From Pseudoruegeria sp. HB172150 (GTDB taxonomy: Bacteria; Pseudomonadota; Alphaproteobacteria; Rhodobacterales; Rhodobacteraceae): DNA of 64,000 nt. Where the stretch lies: contig NZ_JAATNG010000001.1 of assembly GCF_013184805.1 (NCBI RefSeq), forward strand, positions 1,674,001 to 1,738,000. The letters run 5' to 3'. Both the position numbers and the translations under genes were made by a program. Each line of letters opens with the position of its first letter. Within the stretch, counting starts at the first letter, position 1. The notes below the pieces were generated by a model. The model had not been told where the DNA came from, searched no databases, and saw only the letters and a program-made list of their open reading frames with translations. Below are positions 27,355-36,992 of the stretch, piece by piece.

Positions 27355-27977
27355 CTACGGCGAAGGAAGCTGGGCTTGTCGCATGCCGAAGTTGTGCAAG
27401 TGTCTGGCCCGTCGCCCAGGAACACTGCGACCGCTGCGGTGCGCGGCTTGTCTCGCGCCATGAGACATCCCTGCAGCAAGTCATGGCTTGGTGGGCGGCG
27501 GGCCTGATCTGCTACATCCCCGCAAACATGTACCCGATGCTTGTTACAGAAACGCTGACCTCGACCCAGCGCAATACCATTGTCGGCGGTGCGTTCGAAA
27601 TCGCACATCACGGCGAATACGGGATCGCAGCCATCGTTCTGATCGCGAGCGTGCTGATCCCTATCAGCAAGTTCATGGCCATCGCCTACCTTTGCCTGTC
27701 GGTGCATCGGCATTCCGCGCAAAGTGCACTTGGTCGGCAACGACTGTACGAAGTCATCGAGTTTGTCGGGCGATGGTCAATGATCGATGTTTTCGTGGTG
27801 GCCATCCTCAGTTCATTGGTGCAATTGTCGGTGGTCGCGTCGATCCATCCGGGACCGGCATCGCTGACCTTTGCCCTGTCGGTCATATTCACGATGCTGT
27901 CGGCGAGGTCGTTCGACACGCGCCTGATCTGGGATAGATCTGATTGCAACAACAATGAACTGACCGAAGCAGCATGA
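27351..27977 (+). CDS. pqiA: PqiA-like membrane protein, second half
   Basis: Second PqiA module, 208 residues, starting at the ATG at 27351 that overlaps the upstream stop as ATGA. It has a cysteine-rich N-terminus (CRSC at 12-15 and CDRCG at 27-31) and four transmembrane segments, with the diagnostic ICYIPANMYPMLV stretch and the EFVGRWSMIDVFVV segment. With the preceding gene it rebuilds a complete two-module PqiA. The overlap chain continues into pqiB. Confidence 0.9.
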   Translation: MTTAKEAGLVACRSCASVWPVAQEHCDRCGARLVSRHETSLQQVMAWWAAGLICYIPANMYPMLVTETLTSTQRNTIVGGAFEIAHHGEYGIAAIVLIASVLIPISKFMAIAYLCLSVHRHSAQSALGRQRLYEVIEFVGRWSMIDVFVVAILSSLVQLSVVASIHPGPASLTFALSVIFTMLSARSFDTRLIWDRSDCNNNELTEAA

Positions 27978-30073
27978 GCAATACGCCAGACCACGATACG
28001 GCCCCGGAAGAGGTGCCGATCGAGACAAAACGACACCGGCGACTGCCAAGGTTCTCGCTCGTCTGGCTCGTGCCACTGCTCGCGTTGGCGGTAGCGCTCG
28101 GTGTTGCATGGCAAAACTATGCGGATAGGGGACCCTTGATCGAGGTTTCTTTCCGGAATGCAGAGGGCGTCCTGTCCGGAGAGACAGAGCTACGCCACCG
28201 CGATATTGCCGTGGGATATGTCGAGGATGTCGGGTTTGGCGAAAACCTTGAAACGGTCATTGTCTCGATCCGTGTCGACAAGGAAATGGCACGGTTCGTC
28301 GACGCAGATGCGAGTTTCTGGGTCGTACGGCCAAGGGTCAGTGCGCAAGGGGTCTCCGGCCTGGATACGGTTTTGTCCGGCGTATACATCGAAGGCGCTT
28401 GGGACGGGACTCCGGGTGAACCACAATCGAAATTCGATGGCCTCGCGGACGCACCATTGCTCGAGGTTGGGCAGGGCGGCACGGTATTTCACTTGTTCTC
28501 GGATACTAGCCTGCCAACCGGCAATCCACCTATCATCTTTCGGGGTGTTGAAATCGGGCGCATTGGCGCTGCCGAGGTATCGGAAGACGGACTGACCGTC
28601 GAAGCCGAGGCAGTGATATTCGAACCCTTCGAGCGGCTGGTTACCTCATCTACCCGCTTCTGGGATATCTCAGGCTTCAGTTTTTCACTCGACGCGGCTG
28701 GCGCGCGGCTGGATATCACCTCGCTGGCATCCCTCATCACCGGAGGCGTGACCTTCGAAACCATGGCGTCCGGTGGCGAGCCTTTGAATAAGGATTCCGT
28801 TTTCGAGCTTCACCGCGACGAGAAGACTGCCCGAGAGGATTATTTCATCGAGGGCGACGGCACCGCTGTCGACTTCATGATGGTATTCGATGAAAACCTT
28901 TCCGGCCTTTCGGCGGGCGCCCCGGTACAAATCGGCGGTCTCCGCGTTGGTGAGGTTGCGACAATTTCGGGGATCGTCGATGAGGACAGGTTTGGCGACG
29001 GCGACGTCCGGCTGCTAGCGACGCTAAGGCTGAACCCGGGACGTATTGGCCTCGACGCAGATGCTGGAGAGGAAGGGTTGCTCGACTACCTTGATGAAAG
29101 GGTCGCCAATGGTTTGCGCGGGCAATTGCGAAACGCGTCACTTCTGACAGGTGGCCTTCGGATCGACTTGGTTGAGGTACCCGACGCGGCGCCTGCAAGC
29201 ATTGACCGAAACGCCGATCCGTTTCCCCAGATCCCGACCGCGCCGGCCGAAGTCAGGAACGTTGCCGCCAGTGCGCAGGGTTTACTGCAAAGGGTAGATG
29301 ACCTTCCGGTGGAGGAACTGCTGGAGTCCGCCATAGCGTTCCTTGACGAGTCACGCAGTCTTGTTGGTAGCGAAGCGCTTCAGGCAGCACCGGACGAGTT
29401 GCGCGCCACGCTCGAAGCTGTACGGGCGGTGGCGGAAAGTGACGAGATCAGTGCCATCCCCGGCCAGATTTCAACCCTTGCAGAAGGGCTGCAAAGCGCC
29501 GCGGACAGGTTGAACTCGCTACTTGAAGACTTCCAGGAGCAGGCGATCATCGCCTCGGTGTCCGAACTGATCGACAGCGTGGATTCGGCCGTCGGTACAT
29601 TTCCTGGCCTGGCAGCGCAGGCGAGCGCGATCCTGAGCGATGCCGAGAAAGTTTCCCTAGAAACGCTTGCCGACCGCGCGAACGAGCTTCTGGCGAGTGT
29701 TGAAGCGGTGATCGATCAGGACAGCACGCGCGATCTGCCAGAACAGGTGAGTGCTGCATTGGTCGAGCTAAAGGGCACTCTGAGCGATCTGCGTGAGGGC
29801 AACCTGATCTCAAACGCAAATGCGACTTTCGCTTCGGCCCGGGATGCGGCGGACGCCCTCGCAGAAGCGAGCGCGTCGCTGCCTGACCTGGCCGAACGCC
29901 TGAGCGGTGTTGCCAGTCAGGCGGGTTCGGCCTTTGCATCCTACGACCGCGACAGTGAATTCAATCGTGACCTTCGCGCCGCAATCCGACAAATCGAGTC
30001 GGCCGCCGGCGCTATCGACCGGCTTGCGCGGCAATTGCAGCGCGACCCAAGTTCCCTGATCACCGGAAGATGA
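27974..30073 (+). CDS. pqiB: PqiB-like MCE-domain lipid transport protein with long C-terminal extension
   Basis: Periplasm-spanning protein of 699 residues anchored by a transmembrane helix at about 30-50 (LVWLVPLLALAVALGVAW). Three MCE domains follow (starting near residues 55, 170 and 295), recognised by GPLIEVSFRNAEGV, IIFRGVEIGRIGAAEV and GAPVQIGGLRVGEVATI. From about residue 430 the rest is predicted helical and coiled-coil, rich in Ala, Glu, Leu and Asp, ending in ARQLQRDPSSLITGR. PqiB forms a hexameric needle conducting lipids to the outer membrane; Escherichia coli PqiB is about 546 residues, so this helical tail is notably longer. Confidence 0.9.
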   Translation: MSNTPDHDTAPEEVPIETKRHRRLPRFSLVWLVPLLALAVALGVAWQNYADRGPLIEVSFRNAEGVLSGETELRHRDIAVGYVEDVGFGENLETVIVSIRVDKEMARFVDADASFWVVRPRVSAQGVSGLDTVLSGVYIEGAWDGTPGEPQSKFDGLADAPLLEVGQGGTVFHLFSDTSLPTGNPPIIFRGVEIGRIGAAEVSEDGLTVEAEAVIFEPFERLVTSSTRFWDISGFSFSLDAAGARLDITSLASLITGGVTFETMASGGEPLNKDSVFELHRDEKTAREDYFIEGDGTAVDFMMVFDENLSGLSAGAPVQIGGLRVGEVATISGIVDEDRFGDGDVRLLATLRLNPGRIGLDADAGEEGLLDYLDERVANGLRGQLRNASLLTGGLRIDLVEVPDAAPASIDRNADPFPQIPTAPAEVRNVAASAQGLLQRVDDLPVEELLESAIAFLDESRSLVGSEALQAAPDELRATLEAVRAVAESDEISAIPGQISTLAEGLQSAADRLNSLLEDFQEQAIIASVSELIDSVDSAVGTFPGLAAQASAILSDAEKVSLETLADRANELLASVEAVIDQDSTRDLPEQVSAALVELKGTLSDLREGNLISNANATFASARDAADALAEASASLPDLAERLSGVASQAGSAFASYDRDSEFNRDLRAAIRQIESAAGAIDRLARQLQRDPSSLITGR

Positions 30074-30074
30074 T

Positions 30075-30665
30075 ATGACCCTCGCAGCCTTAGTTCGTCA
30101 CCTCCCTACAATGTTCGTCCTGCTGTTCGTTGCCGGATGTGGCGGAGAGGTGGAGAGCCGGTATGGAGAACCAGTCAGACCAGGATCTGCCAGCGCCCCT
30201 GGCGAGAGAGTCTACACAGCCTACCACAGCATAGAAGTCGTGGCGGTGACGATGCCGAGCTATGCCGCGAACGAGGAAATCTATGTAAAATCCACCAGTG
30301 GCGCGATATCACCGCTCGGGCCGCTCTGGACCGATCTTCCGGAACGGGCGGTCACGCTTCAACTGGCCCGTGACCTCCGCACGGTGACTGGGGCTCTGGC
30401 AGCTCCTGAACCGTGGCCATTCGTCGAGCCGGCGGACGCAAGGGTCGATGTTCGTATAGAGGAGTTCCTTGCAGTTCCGACAGGCAGCTTTCGGATGTCG
30501 GGGCAGTTCTTCGTAGCGCCCGAAGTTGAGGGCAGGAACAGGTCCGGGCAGTTCAGCATAGACGCGCCCCTTACCGGTGACGGTGGTCCGGCCGAAATCG
30601 CCCGCGCACGCAGCCGCGCCGTGAGCAAGCTGGCCGTCGAGATCGCTCGGAATGGCTTGCGGTGA
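30075..30665 (+). CDS. pqiC: PqiC-like outer-membrane lipoprotein
   Basis: Lipoprotein of 196 residues: a hydrophobic signal ends in the lipobox LFVAGC, so lipidation at C22 is expected. The rest fits the PqiC/YmbA (ABC-type transport auxiliary lipoprotein) family: VAVTMPSYAANEEIYVK, PLWTDLPERAVTLQLARDL and VDVRIEEFLAVPTG. It would sit at the outer membrane and receive the tip of the PqiB needle. It begins one base after the pqiB stop and ends the operon, facing the DUF808 gene. Confidence 0.85.
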   Translation: MTLAALVRHLPTMFVLLFVAGCGGEVESRYGEPVRPGSASAPGERVYTAYHSIEVVAVTMPSYAANEEIYVKSTSGAISPLGPLWTDLPERAVTLQLARDLRTVTGALAAPEPWPFVEPADARVDVRIEEFLAVPTGSFRMSGQFFVAPEVEGRNRSGQFSIDAPLTGDGGPAEIARARSRAVSKLAVEIARNGLR

Positions 30666-30737
30666 GCCCGAAGGCCGGTGCCAATCCCTGAGGTAGCGAT
30701 GGTCAATATGCAGAGGGCTTAAGCGTGTGCGGCAGGG

Positions 30738-31703
30738 TCAGCCTTGGCTTTCACCTTTGAACAGCGCGATCACCGGGTTCACAACGGAACTAACAGCCAA
30801 CATCAGAACTAGGCCGAGGCAGAACCCCAGGACGCCACTGATTGTGGCTGAGACGATCCACTCCACTGTACCCTCCAAAGACGGGATAGTATGGCCTGCT
30901 GCAAGCGCGATTTCGTGGACCGTATGCCCGGGTTCCGCGACACCCATCTCCTCCAGCCCATGGATGATGATCGACCCGCCAACCCATAGCATTGCCGCCG
31001 TTCCGACAATTACCAGAAGTCGCATGAACGTCGGCATCCCACGAACAATACCTCGCCCGAGCGAGCGGCCGAAACTAGTGCGCCCTTCCGCAGCGAGGTG
31101 TAGTCCCAGATCGTCAGCCTTCACGATCAGTGCCACCGCTCCGTAGACGGCAACCGTGATGATGATCCCGGCCACTGCGAGCGCGCCGGCCGTCATGGCA
31201 AAACTCAGCTCCGGCAGGGCCGATAGTGTGATTGTCATGATCTCGGCCGAAAGGATGAAGTCGGTCTTTATCGCACCGGAGACCTTCTTTTCCTCCAGAT
31301 GCGCGTCCGAGAGTTTCTCTTGGTAAAGCTCTTCAGTGTGATGATCCGAAGGGTTGAGCCAGTGCCAGACCTTTTCGGCGCCCTCGAAGCACAGGTACGC
31401 GCCCCCCAGCATCAGAAGGGGAGCTATCGCCCAAGGAGCAAAAACCGACAGCAGCAACGCGGCCGGCAGAAGGATGACCAGTTTGTTGAATATGGAGCCG
31501 CGCGCGATCTTCCAGACAATGGGAAGCTCTCGGTCGGCGGAAAAGCCGTGGACATATTTGGGCGCGACTGCGGCGTCGTCGATAACGGCGCCGGCCGCTT
31601 TGGAAGATGCCTTGACCGCCTGGGCGACCACGTCGTCGACGGAGGCGGCAGCCACCTTTGCGATGGCTGCTACGTCGTCGAGAAGTGCGAGAAGTCCGCT
31701 CAT
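30738..31703 (-). CDS. DUF808 (YedI-type) inner-membrane protein
   Basis: Protein of 321 residues starting MSGLLALLDDVAAIAKVAAAS, the hallmark N-terminus of the DUF808/YedI family, followed by DDVVAQAVKASSKAAGAVIDDAAV and about six to seven transmembrane segments. The middle contains LGGAYLCFEGAEKVWHWL, strongly conserved in this family. No biochemical function is established. It is convergent with pqiC and transcribed in the same direction as the RbbA-type operon, 98 bases beyond its end, so a common message is possible but not evident. Confidence 0.87.
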   Translation of the reverse strand: MSGLLALLDDVAAIAKVAAASVDDVVAQAVKASSKAAGAVIDDAAVAPKYVHGFSADRELPIVWKIARGSIFNKLVILLPAALLLSVFAPWAIAPLLMLGGAYLCFEGAEKVWHWLNPSDHHTEELYQEKLSDAHLEEKKVSGAIKTDFILSAEIMTITLSALPELSFAMTAGALAVAGIIITVAVYGAVALIVKADDLGLHLAAEGRTSFGRSLGRGIVRGMPTFMRLLVIVGTAAMLWVGGSIIIHGLEEMGVAEPGHTVHEIALAAGHTIPSLEGTVEWIVSATISGVLGFCLGLVLMLAVSSVVNPVIALFKGESQG

Positions 31704-31801
31704 ATCCGGTCCCTGAAATGTATGGTTGACAGTAGACTAGTTCATCGGTCGCACCTGGCAACGACCACACAGGTGGGGAACGACAATTAGGTCGTGGCCT
31801 C

Positions 31802-32926
31802 TCACCCGCTGGCGCTGAGCGACCTTCGGAACAGAGTAAGACTGATCACGAGATAGGCCGATCCCAGGCCCAGCAATCTCAACAAGTCCCCGCAGACAAG
31901 GGTCAGATCAGCTCCACGGAAAACGATTGCGTGCGAGAAGGACAGGAAATGCCGCGAAGGGAACAACCAGGTGAACTGGCGTACGCCGTTGGGCTGGCTC
32001 TCTACAGGCGACATGCCGCCGGACAGCATCATCATCGGCAATACGACCAGCAGCATCAGCAATGCGAACTGCGCCATACTGCGCGCCACAATGCCAAGCA
32101 GAATGCCGATAGACGCCTGGGCGAACAGGAATGCGGCGGCACCGAACATGAGCAGTCCGCGTGAGCCGGCGACGGGCACGCCAAGGAGCCCTTCGACCAC
32201 CAAGGTAAGGGATCCCGAAAATGCGACCAGGATGATCAGGCCATTGGCCCAAATTTTCGCAAGCGCAACCTCGGTCGCGGTTAGCGGCATCACCAGAAGA
32301 TGCTCAATGGTACCGTGCTCGCGTTCACGGATCAGAGCTGCGCCGACCAGGATGATCGTGACCAAAGACAGGAAATCCAGGACGGCGGAAATTGCCTGGA
32401 ACCAGCGCTGCGTGCCATTTGGATTGAAGGCTCTACGAGTTTGTAAGGCGACCGGTGAATCGGAAGATGCTCCGTCGCTCTGAAGGAAGTCCGTAATTTC
32501 CGCGGCGACAATACTTTGGATGTAACCATCGCCAAGCCCGGCCTGCATCATGGCCGTGGCATCAACATCGAGATAAAGGGTCGGTTGCCATCCTCGCCGG
32601 AGATCACGCTCGAAGTTCGGTGGGAATGACAGGACGAAAAGATATCGTCCGTCTGCCATCGCACCAGTCACGTCATCGGCTTCTATGTAATCCGGCCGCT
32701 GGAAATTTGGCGGGAAAAAGGCGTTGGCGATCCGCCTGCTTACAAGGCTGTTATCTTCGTCGACTATGGCGAGGGACGCATTGTTGACGTTCTCGGTGAC
32801 GGCGCTGGCCTGAAGATAGACCATCCCGGAAAACATGAAGAGGATCAGGAACACCATCATCGGGTCCGTCAGCACCGCCCGAAGTTCCTTTGTGCCCAGC
32901 CAGAATATGTGCCTGACCCACTTCAT
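31802..32926 (-). CDS. yhhJ: ABC-2 type permease (YhhJ-like)
   Basis: Membrane protein of 374 residues: one N-terminal helix (residues 22-40), a large periplasmic domain to about residue 170, then five to six helices in the ABC-2 permease domain including ALIREREHGTIEHLLVMPL, the coupling region of this family. It is one base from the end of the RbbA-like gene. In Escherichia coli the equivalent rbbA-yhhJ-yhiI genes are adjacent in the same arrangement. It probably forms an exporter with that gene's product. Confidence 0.88.
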   Translation of the reverse strand: MKWVRHIFWLGTKELRAVLTDPMMVFLILFMFSGMVYLQASAVTENVNNASLAIVDEDNSLVSRRIANAFFPPNFQRPDYIEADDVTGAMADGRYLFVLSFPPNFERDLRRGWQPTLYLDVDATAMMQAGLGDGYIQSIVAAEITDFLQSDGASSDSPVALQTRRAFNPNGTQRWFQAISAVLDFLSLVTIILVGAALIREREHGTIEHLLVMPLTATEVALAKIWANGLIILVAFSGSLTLVVEGLLGVPVAGSRGLLMFGAAAFLFAQASIGILLGIVARSMAQFALLMLLVVLPMMMLSGGMSPVESQPNGVRQFTWLFPSRHFLSFSHAIVFRGADLTLVCGDLLRLLGLGSAYLVISLTLFRRSLSASG

Positions 32927-32927
32927 C

Positions 32928-35681
32928 TCAGGCGGCCTGCTTGCGCAACAACAGATAGGCCGGCAGCATGAACGCCGGAACGAAAGCGACCAGTGCCAGA
33001 AGACTTGGCAACATCTCTTCCCAGCCGAGCCCCTTTGTAAAGGCTCCGGTGCTCAGGTGGACAAAGTAGGAGGCCGGCCAGAACGTCCCGATCGCCTGGC
33101 CCGCATCCGATAAGGTCGAGATCGGCTGGATCAGGCCGGAAAACTGTACCGACGGCATCATCGACAGGATCGAGGCGGCGAAGACGGCGGCGACCTGCGT
33201 CTTTACCGCTGCGGAAATCATCAGCCCGTATGCCGTCGCGACGATGGCATAGAACAAGGCACCGATCGCAAATGGCAGGAAATCCCCGGTCATCGGCACA
33301 CCCAGAACAAGCACCACCACGAGCATGAGCAGTGCGAAGTTCACCATTGTGACGGCAATGTAGGGCAACTGCTTGCCCAGCAGGAATTCCAGCTTCGTGG
33401 TCGGTGTGACGTAGAAGTTTGTGATCGTGCCGATCTCCCTCTCGCGCGCGACGCTCAGTGCCATCAGGATCGCCGGGATCAGCAACAACATGATCGGAGG
33501 AACTGCCGGTCCAATCGCATTCAGGCTCTCGAAAGTCGGATTGTAGCGATAGCGGCTCTCGAAGCCGTAGGTGCTCAGTTCATCCGGATCGAATCCCTGG
33601 CCGCGCAGAAGGTCCTGCAGGTACTGTGCATGTGCCCCGGTCACGTAGGACTCAACGGTACCAGCGCGTTGCGTGTTTGCGCCGTCGATGTTTGCGGCGA
33701 CATCGACGGTCCTGTCGTCACGAACATCCCGCCCAAACCCGCGTGGAATCTCTACTCCTACGCTGATGTTGCCGCTACGCAACCTGCTCATGAGATCGTC
33801 ATGCGAGGCAAGCTGCGCCGACTCCGTGAAATAGGAAGACGCAAAGAACGCATCCATGTAAGCCCGGCTTTCCGGCGTCTGATCCTCATCCAATACGGCT
33901 GTGGTGATATTATCGACGTCCATCGAGATACCCATGGCAATCACGAGCAGCAGAAAGACGGATCCCAGCGAAGCGAAAGCGACCCTGATCGGATCCCGAC
34001 TAAGGTCTTTCATCTCCCGATATGAGATCGCCAGGAGCCGGCCGATCGAGAAACCACTGGCTTTTGATCCGGCGTGTTGCGCAGCATTGCCGAGCAGTAA
34101 ATCCGCGCTCTCGGGCTGTTCGGACCCGCCCTGTTTCGCAATTGCATCCTCGATGTAGTGAATAAAGGTCTCTTCTAGCCGGCCGCTTTCGCTTTGGTCC
34201 GCAAGGCGCTTCGGCTCATCATAGACCAGCACTTGGCCGGCATGCATCAGGGAGATCCGATCGCAGCGCAGGGCTTCGTTCATGAAATGTGTGGAGATGA
34301 ATATCGTTACCTTCTTCTCGCGCGAAAGATGGACCAGCAGATCCCAGAACTGGTCCCGCGCGACCGGGTCGACACCGGATGTGGGTTCGTCGAGGATCAG
34401 CACTTCGGGCTCGTGCAGGACCGCCACGGCCAGGGACAGGCGCTGCCGCATACCGAGCGGAAGGTCTCCGGATTTTTCGTTTCGGATCGGCGCGAGGTCG
34501 AACAACTCGACCACCTCCTCGATCCGCCGCTTGGCGTGGTCTCGAGGCAGGTCGAACAAACGGGCGTGCAGCGCGAGGTTCTGTTGCACCGTCAGTTCAC
34601 CGTAGAGCGAGAATGCCTGACTCATGAAGCCCACACGTTTGCGGGTCGCGATGTCCGAAGCATCGACAGGCCGACCCATCAATTCCGCTTCGCCTTCGGT
34701 GATCGGCAACAATCCGGTGAGCATCTTCATGGTTGTCGTCTTGCCGCAGCCGTTGGAGCCAAGAAAACCGAAAATCTCGCCGGGTCTGATCTCGAAACTG
34801 ACATCCCGCAAGGCGGTGAAATCGCCGAAACGCTTCGTCAGACCTCGTGCAACGATCGCCGGCGCTTCTCCGTCAGCGACGAGCGGCGGGATATCCAGTT
34901 CGACACCACTACCGCGCCGATTTTCCGGTAACAAACGTACGAACGCGGTCTCCAGGTCAGCGGCGTCCGTCTTGTGGCGCAATTCTTCGGGCGTACCGGT
35001 ATCGAGGATCCGGCCATCTGCCATTGCCACGAGCCAATCGAAGCCATCTGCCTCGTCCATGTAGGCCGTCGAGACCAGTACAGACATGTTCGGCCGGCCC
35101 TTTCGGATATCGGCAATCAGATCCCAGAACTGCCCGCGAGAAAGCGGATCGACGCCGGTCGTCGGCTCATCGAGGATAAGCAGATCCGGGTCGTGCAGAA
35201 GTGAGCAGCACAGGCCCAGCTTCTGTTTCATACCACCGGAAAGCTTACCCGCCGGTCGGTCAAGAAAGGGAAGAAGTCCAGTCGCTCGGGTCAGCCGCTC
35301 GATTTGCGCTGCGCGATCCGCAGTGTCGAGCGCGAAGAGGCGGCCGAAGAAGTCGAGATTCTCGCGCACGCTCAGCGAGTGGTAAAGGTTCTTGCCCAGC
35401 CCCTGCGGCATGTAGGCCAACCGCGGTCCCAGGACCCGGCGGTGAGATGCGCTGCGGATGTCTCCGCCCAACACTTCCAGCTCGCCGCTCTGCAGCTTCC
35501 GAGCGCCGGCGATCAAGTCGAGCAGTGTCGATTTTCCCACTCCGTCCGGACCCAGTATGCCTACCATCAGGCCTGCCGGTACGTCGAGCGTCACACCCTG
35601 CAGCGCGACCGTCGTACCGTAGTGCTGGCTGACGCCCGATGCGCGGACGATGCTGTCGCGCACGGCGGAGACGTCACTCAT
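32928..35681 (-). CDS. rbbA: RbbA-like fusion: two ABC ATPases plus ABC-2 permease
   Basis: A 917-residue protein, near the 911 of Escherichia coli RbbA. ATPase 1 has GPDGVGKST near residue 45 and KLSGGMKQKLGL; ATPase 2 has GSNGCGKTT near residue 313 and LPLGMRQRLSLAVA, a signature lacking the usual SGG. From about residue 550 an ABC-2 permease half follows, with a periplasmic domain and five helices and the coupling motif VAREREIGTITNFYVTP. RbbA was first described as a ribosome-associated ATPase; the fused permease and the neighbouring HlyD and YhhJ genes argue for an export system. Note the first Walker A has D in place of N/S. Confidence 0.88.
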   Translation of the reverse strand: MSDVSAVRDSIVRASGVSQHYGTTVALQGVTLDVPAGLMVGILGPDGVGKSTLLDLIAGARKLQSGELEVLGGDIRSASHRRVLGPRLAYMPQGLGKNLYHSLSVRENLDFFGRLFALDTADRAAQIERLTRATGLLPFLDRPAGKLSGGMKQKLGLCCSLLHDPDLLILDEPTTGVDPLSRGQFWDLIADIRKGRPNMSVLVSTAYMDEADGFDWLVAMADGRILDTGTPEELRHKTDAADLETAFVRLLPENRRGSGVELDIPPLVADGEAPAIVARGLTKRFGDFTALRDVSFEIRPGEIFGFLGSNGCGKTTTMKMLTGLLPITEGEAELMGRPVDASDIATRKRVGFMSQAFSLYGELTVQQNLALHARLFDLPRDHAKRRIEEVVELFDLAPIRNEKSGDLPLGMRQRLSLAVAVLHEPEVLILDEPTSGVDPVARDQFWDLLVHLSREKKVTIFISTHFMNEALRCDRISLMHAGQVLVYDEPKRLADQSESGRLEETFIHYIEDAIAKQGGSEQPESADLLLGNAAQHAGSKASGFSIGRLLAISYREMKDLSRDPIRVAFASLGSVFLLLVIAMGISMDVDNITTAVLDEDQTPESRAYMDAFFASSYFTESAQLASHDDLMSRLRSGNISVGVEIPRGFGRDVRDDRTVDVAANIDGANTQRAGTVESYVTGAHAQYLQDLLRGQGFDPDELSTYGFESRYRYNPTFESLNAIGPAVPPIMLLLIPAILMALSVAREREIGTITNFYVTPTTKLEFLLGKQLPYIAVTMVNFALLMLVVVLVLGVPMTGDFLPFAIGALFYAIVATAYGLMISAAVKTQVAAVFAASILSMMPSVQFSGLIQPISTLSDAGQAIGTFWPASYFVHLSTGAFTKGLGWEEMLPSLLALVAFVPAFMLPAYLLLRKQAA

Positions 35682-36681
35682 CCAGGCTTTCCGTCAGGGC
35701 GTCGAAATCGGGCACCTGCAAATCGTCGGGCCAGGGCGAGGGGGCGCCGCTGGTTGCCAGCCGCACATATGCTACGCCGCGAATGCCGGTTCGCACGATA
35801 TCTATGAACCGTTCGACAAGTTCCTGCGGCACCCGGACACGGACACGGAAAACAAGGTTCTCTCGCTCTTCAGCTGTCTCCACGGTCTTGGGCGTGAATT
35901 GGGACACGGGCGAAACAAAGGTCACAGTTGCAGGAATGGCGGCGTCCGGCAGTAGGTCCAGCCGTATCCGCGCCTCGGCACCGACAGCGACGCGATGCGC
36001 CTGTGTCGCCGGAAGAAAGAACTCCAGAAACACTTGCGACATGTCCACCAGGGTCAGAACTCGGGACCCGGCGGAAACCACCTCGCCGGGCTCGGCCAGA
36101 CGATACAGGACGCGACCGTAAACGGGTGAGAGAAGCTCGGTATCGTCCAGGTTGGAGCGGATCTGGTCGACGACCGCTCGGGAGGCATCGACCGCACTTT
36201 CGTTCGCCCGCATCGTTGCCTCCGCTGCCGCGAGATTAGCCGTCGCCACTTCTACATCGGTGCGCCTTGTGTCGAGAGTCTGCAGAGTGGCGGTGCCACG
36301 GTCGGTCAGGGTCTCGGTGCGGGTCAGTTCCTCACGTGCCAACGCCAGTTGAGCTTCCGCCTGCTTGATCGACGCCTGCGCAGCCGCCACCTGTGCAAGC
36401 CCGGCATCGACTTCGGCCTCTGCCTGGGCCAGCTGTGCCGCCAATGTGTCGGCATTGATGGTGACGAGTAGATCGTCGACATCCACCAAGTCACCTTCAA
36501 GCACCTCTATCGAGGCAACTCGGCCCGCGATCAGTGAAGAGACGTCAACCTGCACGGCTTCGACCCGCCCATTGCCCGATGCGATGTCTTCCGGAAGGGT
36601 TGACGCTTGGCTTTGGCGGTATGCCAAATAGCCCACGGCAATGACAGCGATGGCCACCAGTACGAGGATCGATTTCTTCAT
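35674..36681 (-). CDS. HlyD-family periplasmic adaptor (YhiI-like)
   Basis: Membrane-fusion protein of 335 residues from the ATG at 36681 (MKKSILVLVAIAVIAVGYLA, one N-terminal helix). It contains a lipoyl-like half VDVSSLIAGRVASIEVLEGD, a long coiled coil (LAQAEAEVDAGLAQVAAAQA and following), the second half LSPVYGRVLYRLAEPGEVV, and the beta-barrel domain. It overlaps the RbbA-like gene by eight bases and is the first gene of the three-gene exporter. A longer frame up to 36792 has no supported start. Confidence 0.9.
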   Translation of the reverse strand: MKKSILVLVAIAVIAVGYLAYRQSQASTLPEDIASGNGRVEAVQVDVSSLIAGRVASIEVLEGDLVDVDDLLVTINADTLAAQLAQAEAEVDAGLAQVAAAQASIKQAEAQLALAREELTRTETLTDRGTATLQTLDTRRTDVEVATANLAAAEATMRANESAVDASRAVVDQIRSNLDDTELLSPVYGRVLYRLAEPGEVVSAGSRVLTLVDMSQVFLEFFLPATQAHRVAVGAEARIRLDLLPDAAIPATVTFVSPVSQFTPKTVETAEERENLVFRVRVRVPQELVERFIDIVRTGIRGVAYVRLATSGAPSPWPDDLQVPDFDALTESLDE

Positions 36682-36880
36682 CCAAATACCCACCAAGCTC
36701 TTGAATGTCCTGATAGGTGAGCCGTGATGGTGTTTCAACCTGGATCGGGTGCGAGAAACGGGCAGCAACCAATATTCGCCGATTTCAGCCAATCGACCGA
36801 AACTGGCACACGAGCCTTACGGCGTGGCGGATACCTGAGAAAACCGGAACGCAGCTGGCGATTGACAGTATTACTGATGG

Positions 36881-36926
36881 TTGGCTCCGGCGGTAGGGAT
36901 CGAACCTACGACCAATTGATTAACAG
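36881..36926. repeat. attL: 46-bp copy of the tRNA-Asn 3' end
   Basis: Identical over 46 bases to 51902-51947. It covers the T-arm, variable region and anticodon-arm 3' part of tRNA-Asn plus the encoded CCA, read on the minus strand. After it the sequence diverges, apart from a CAA..TG similarity, so no functional tRNA exists here; it is the displaced 3' fragment. Confidence 0.93.
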
Positions 36927-36992
36927 GCAATTGTGTCACATGGACTTTTTTTGTTAATAGGCAGTGCATTAGAACGAATATCAAGTTGAAAA

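Noticed and set aside
36881-36926. Second tRNA-Asn gene
   Set aside because: Only the 3' 46 bases are present; the acceptor 5' strand, D-arm and half of the anticodon arm are missing, so this is attL.
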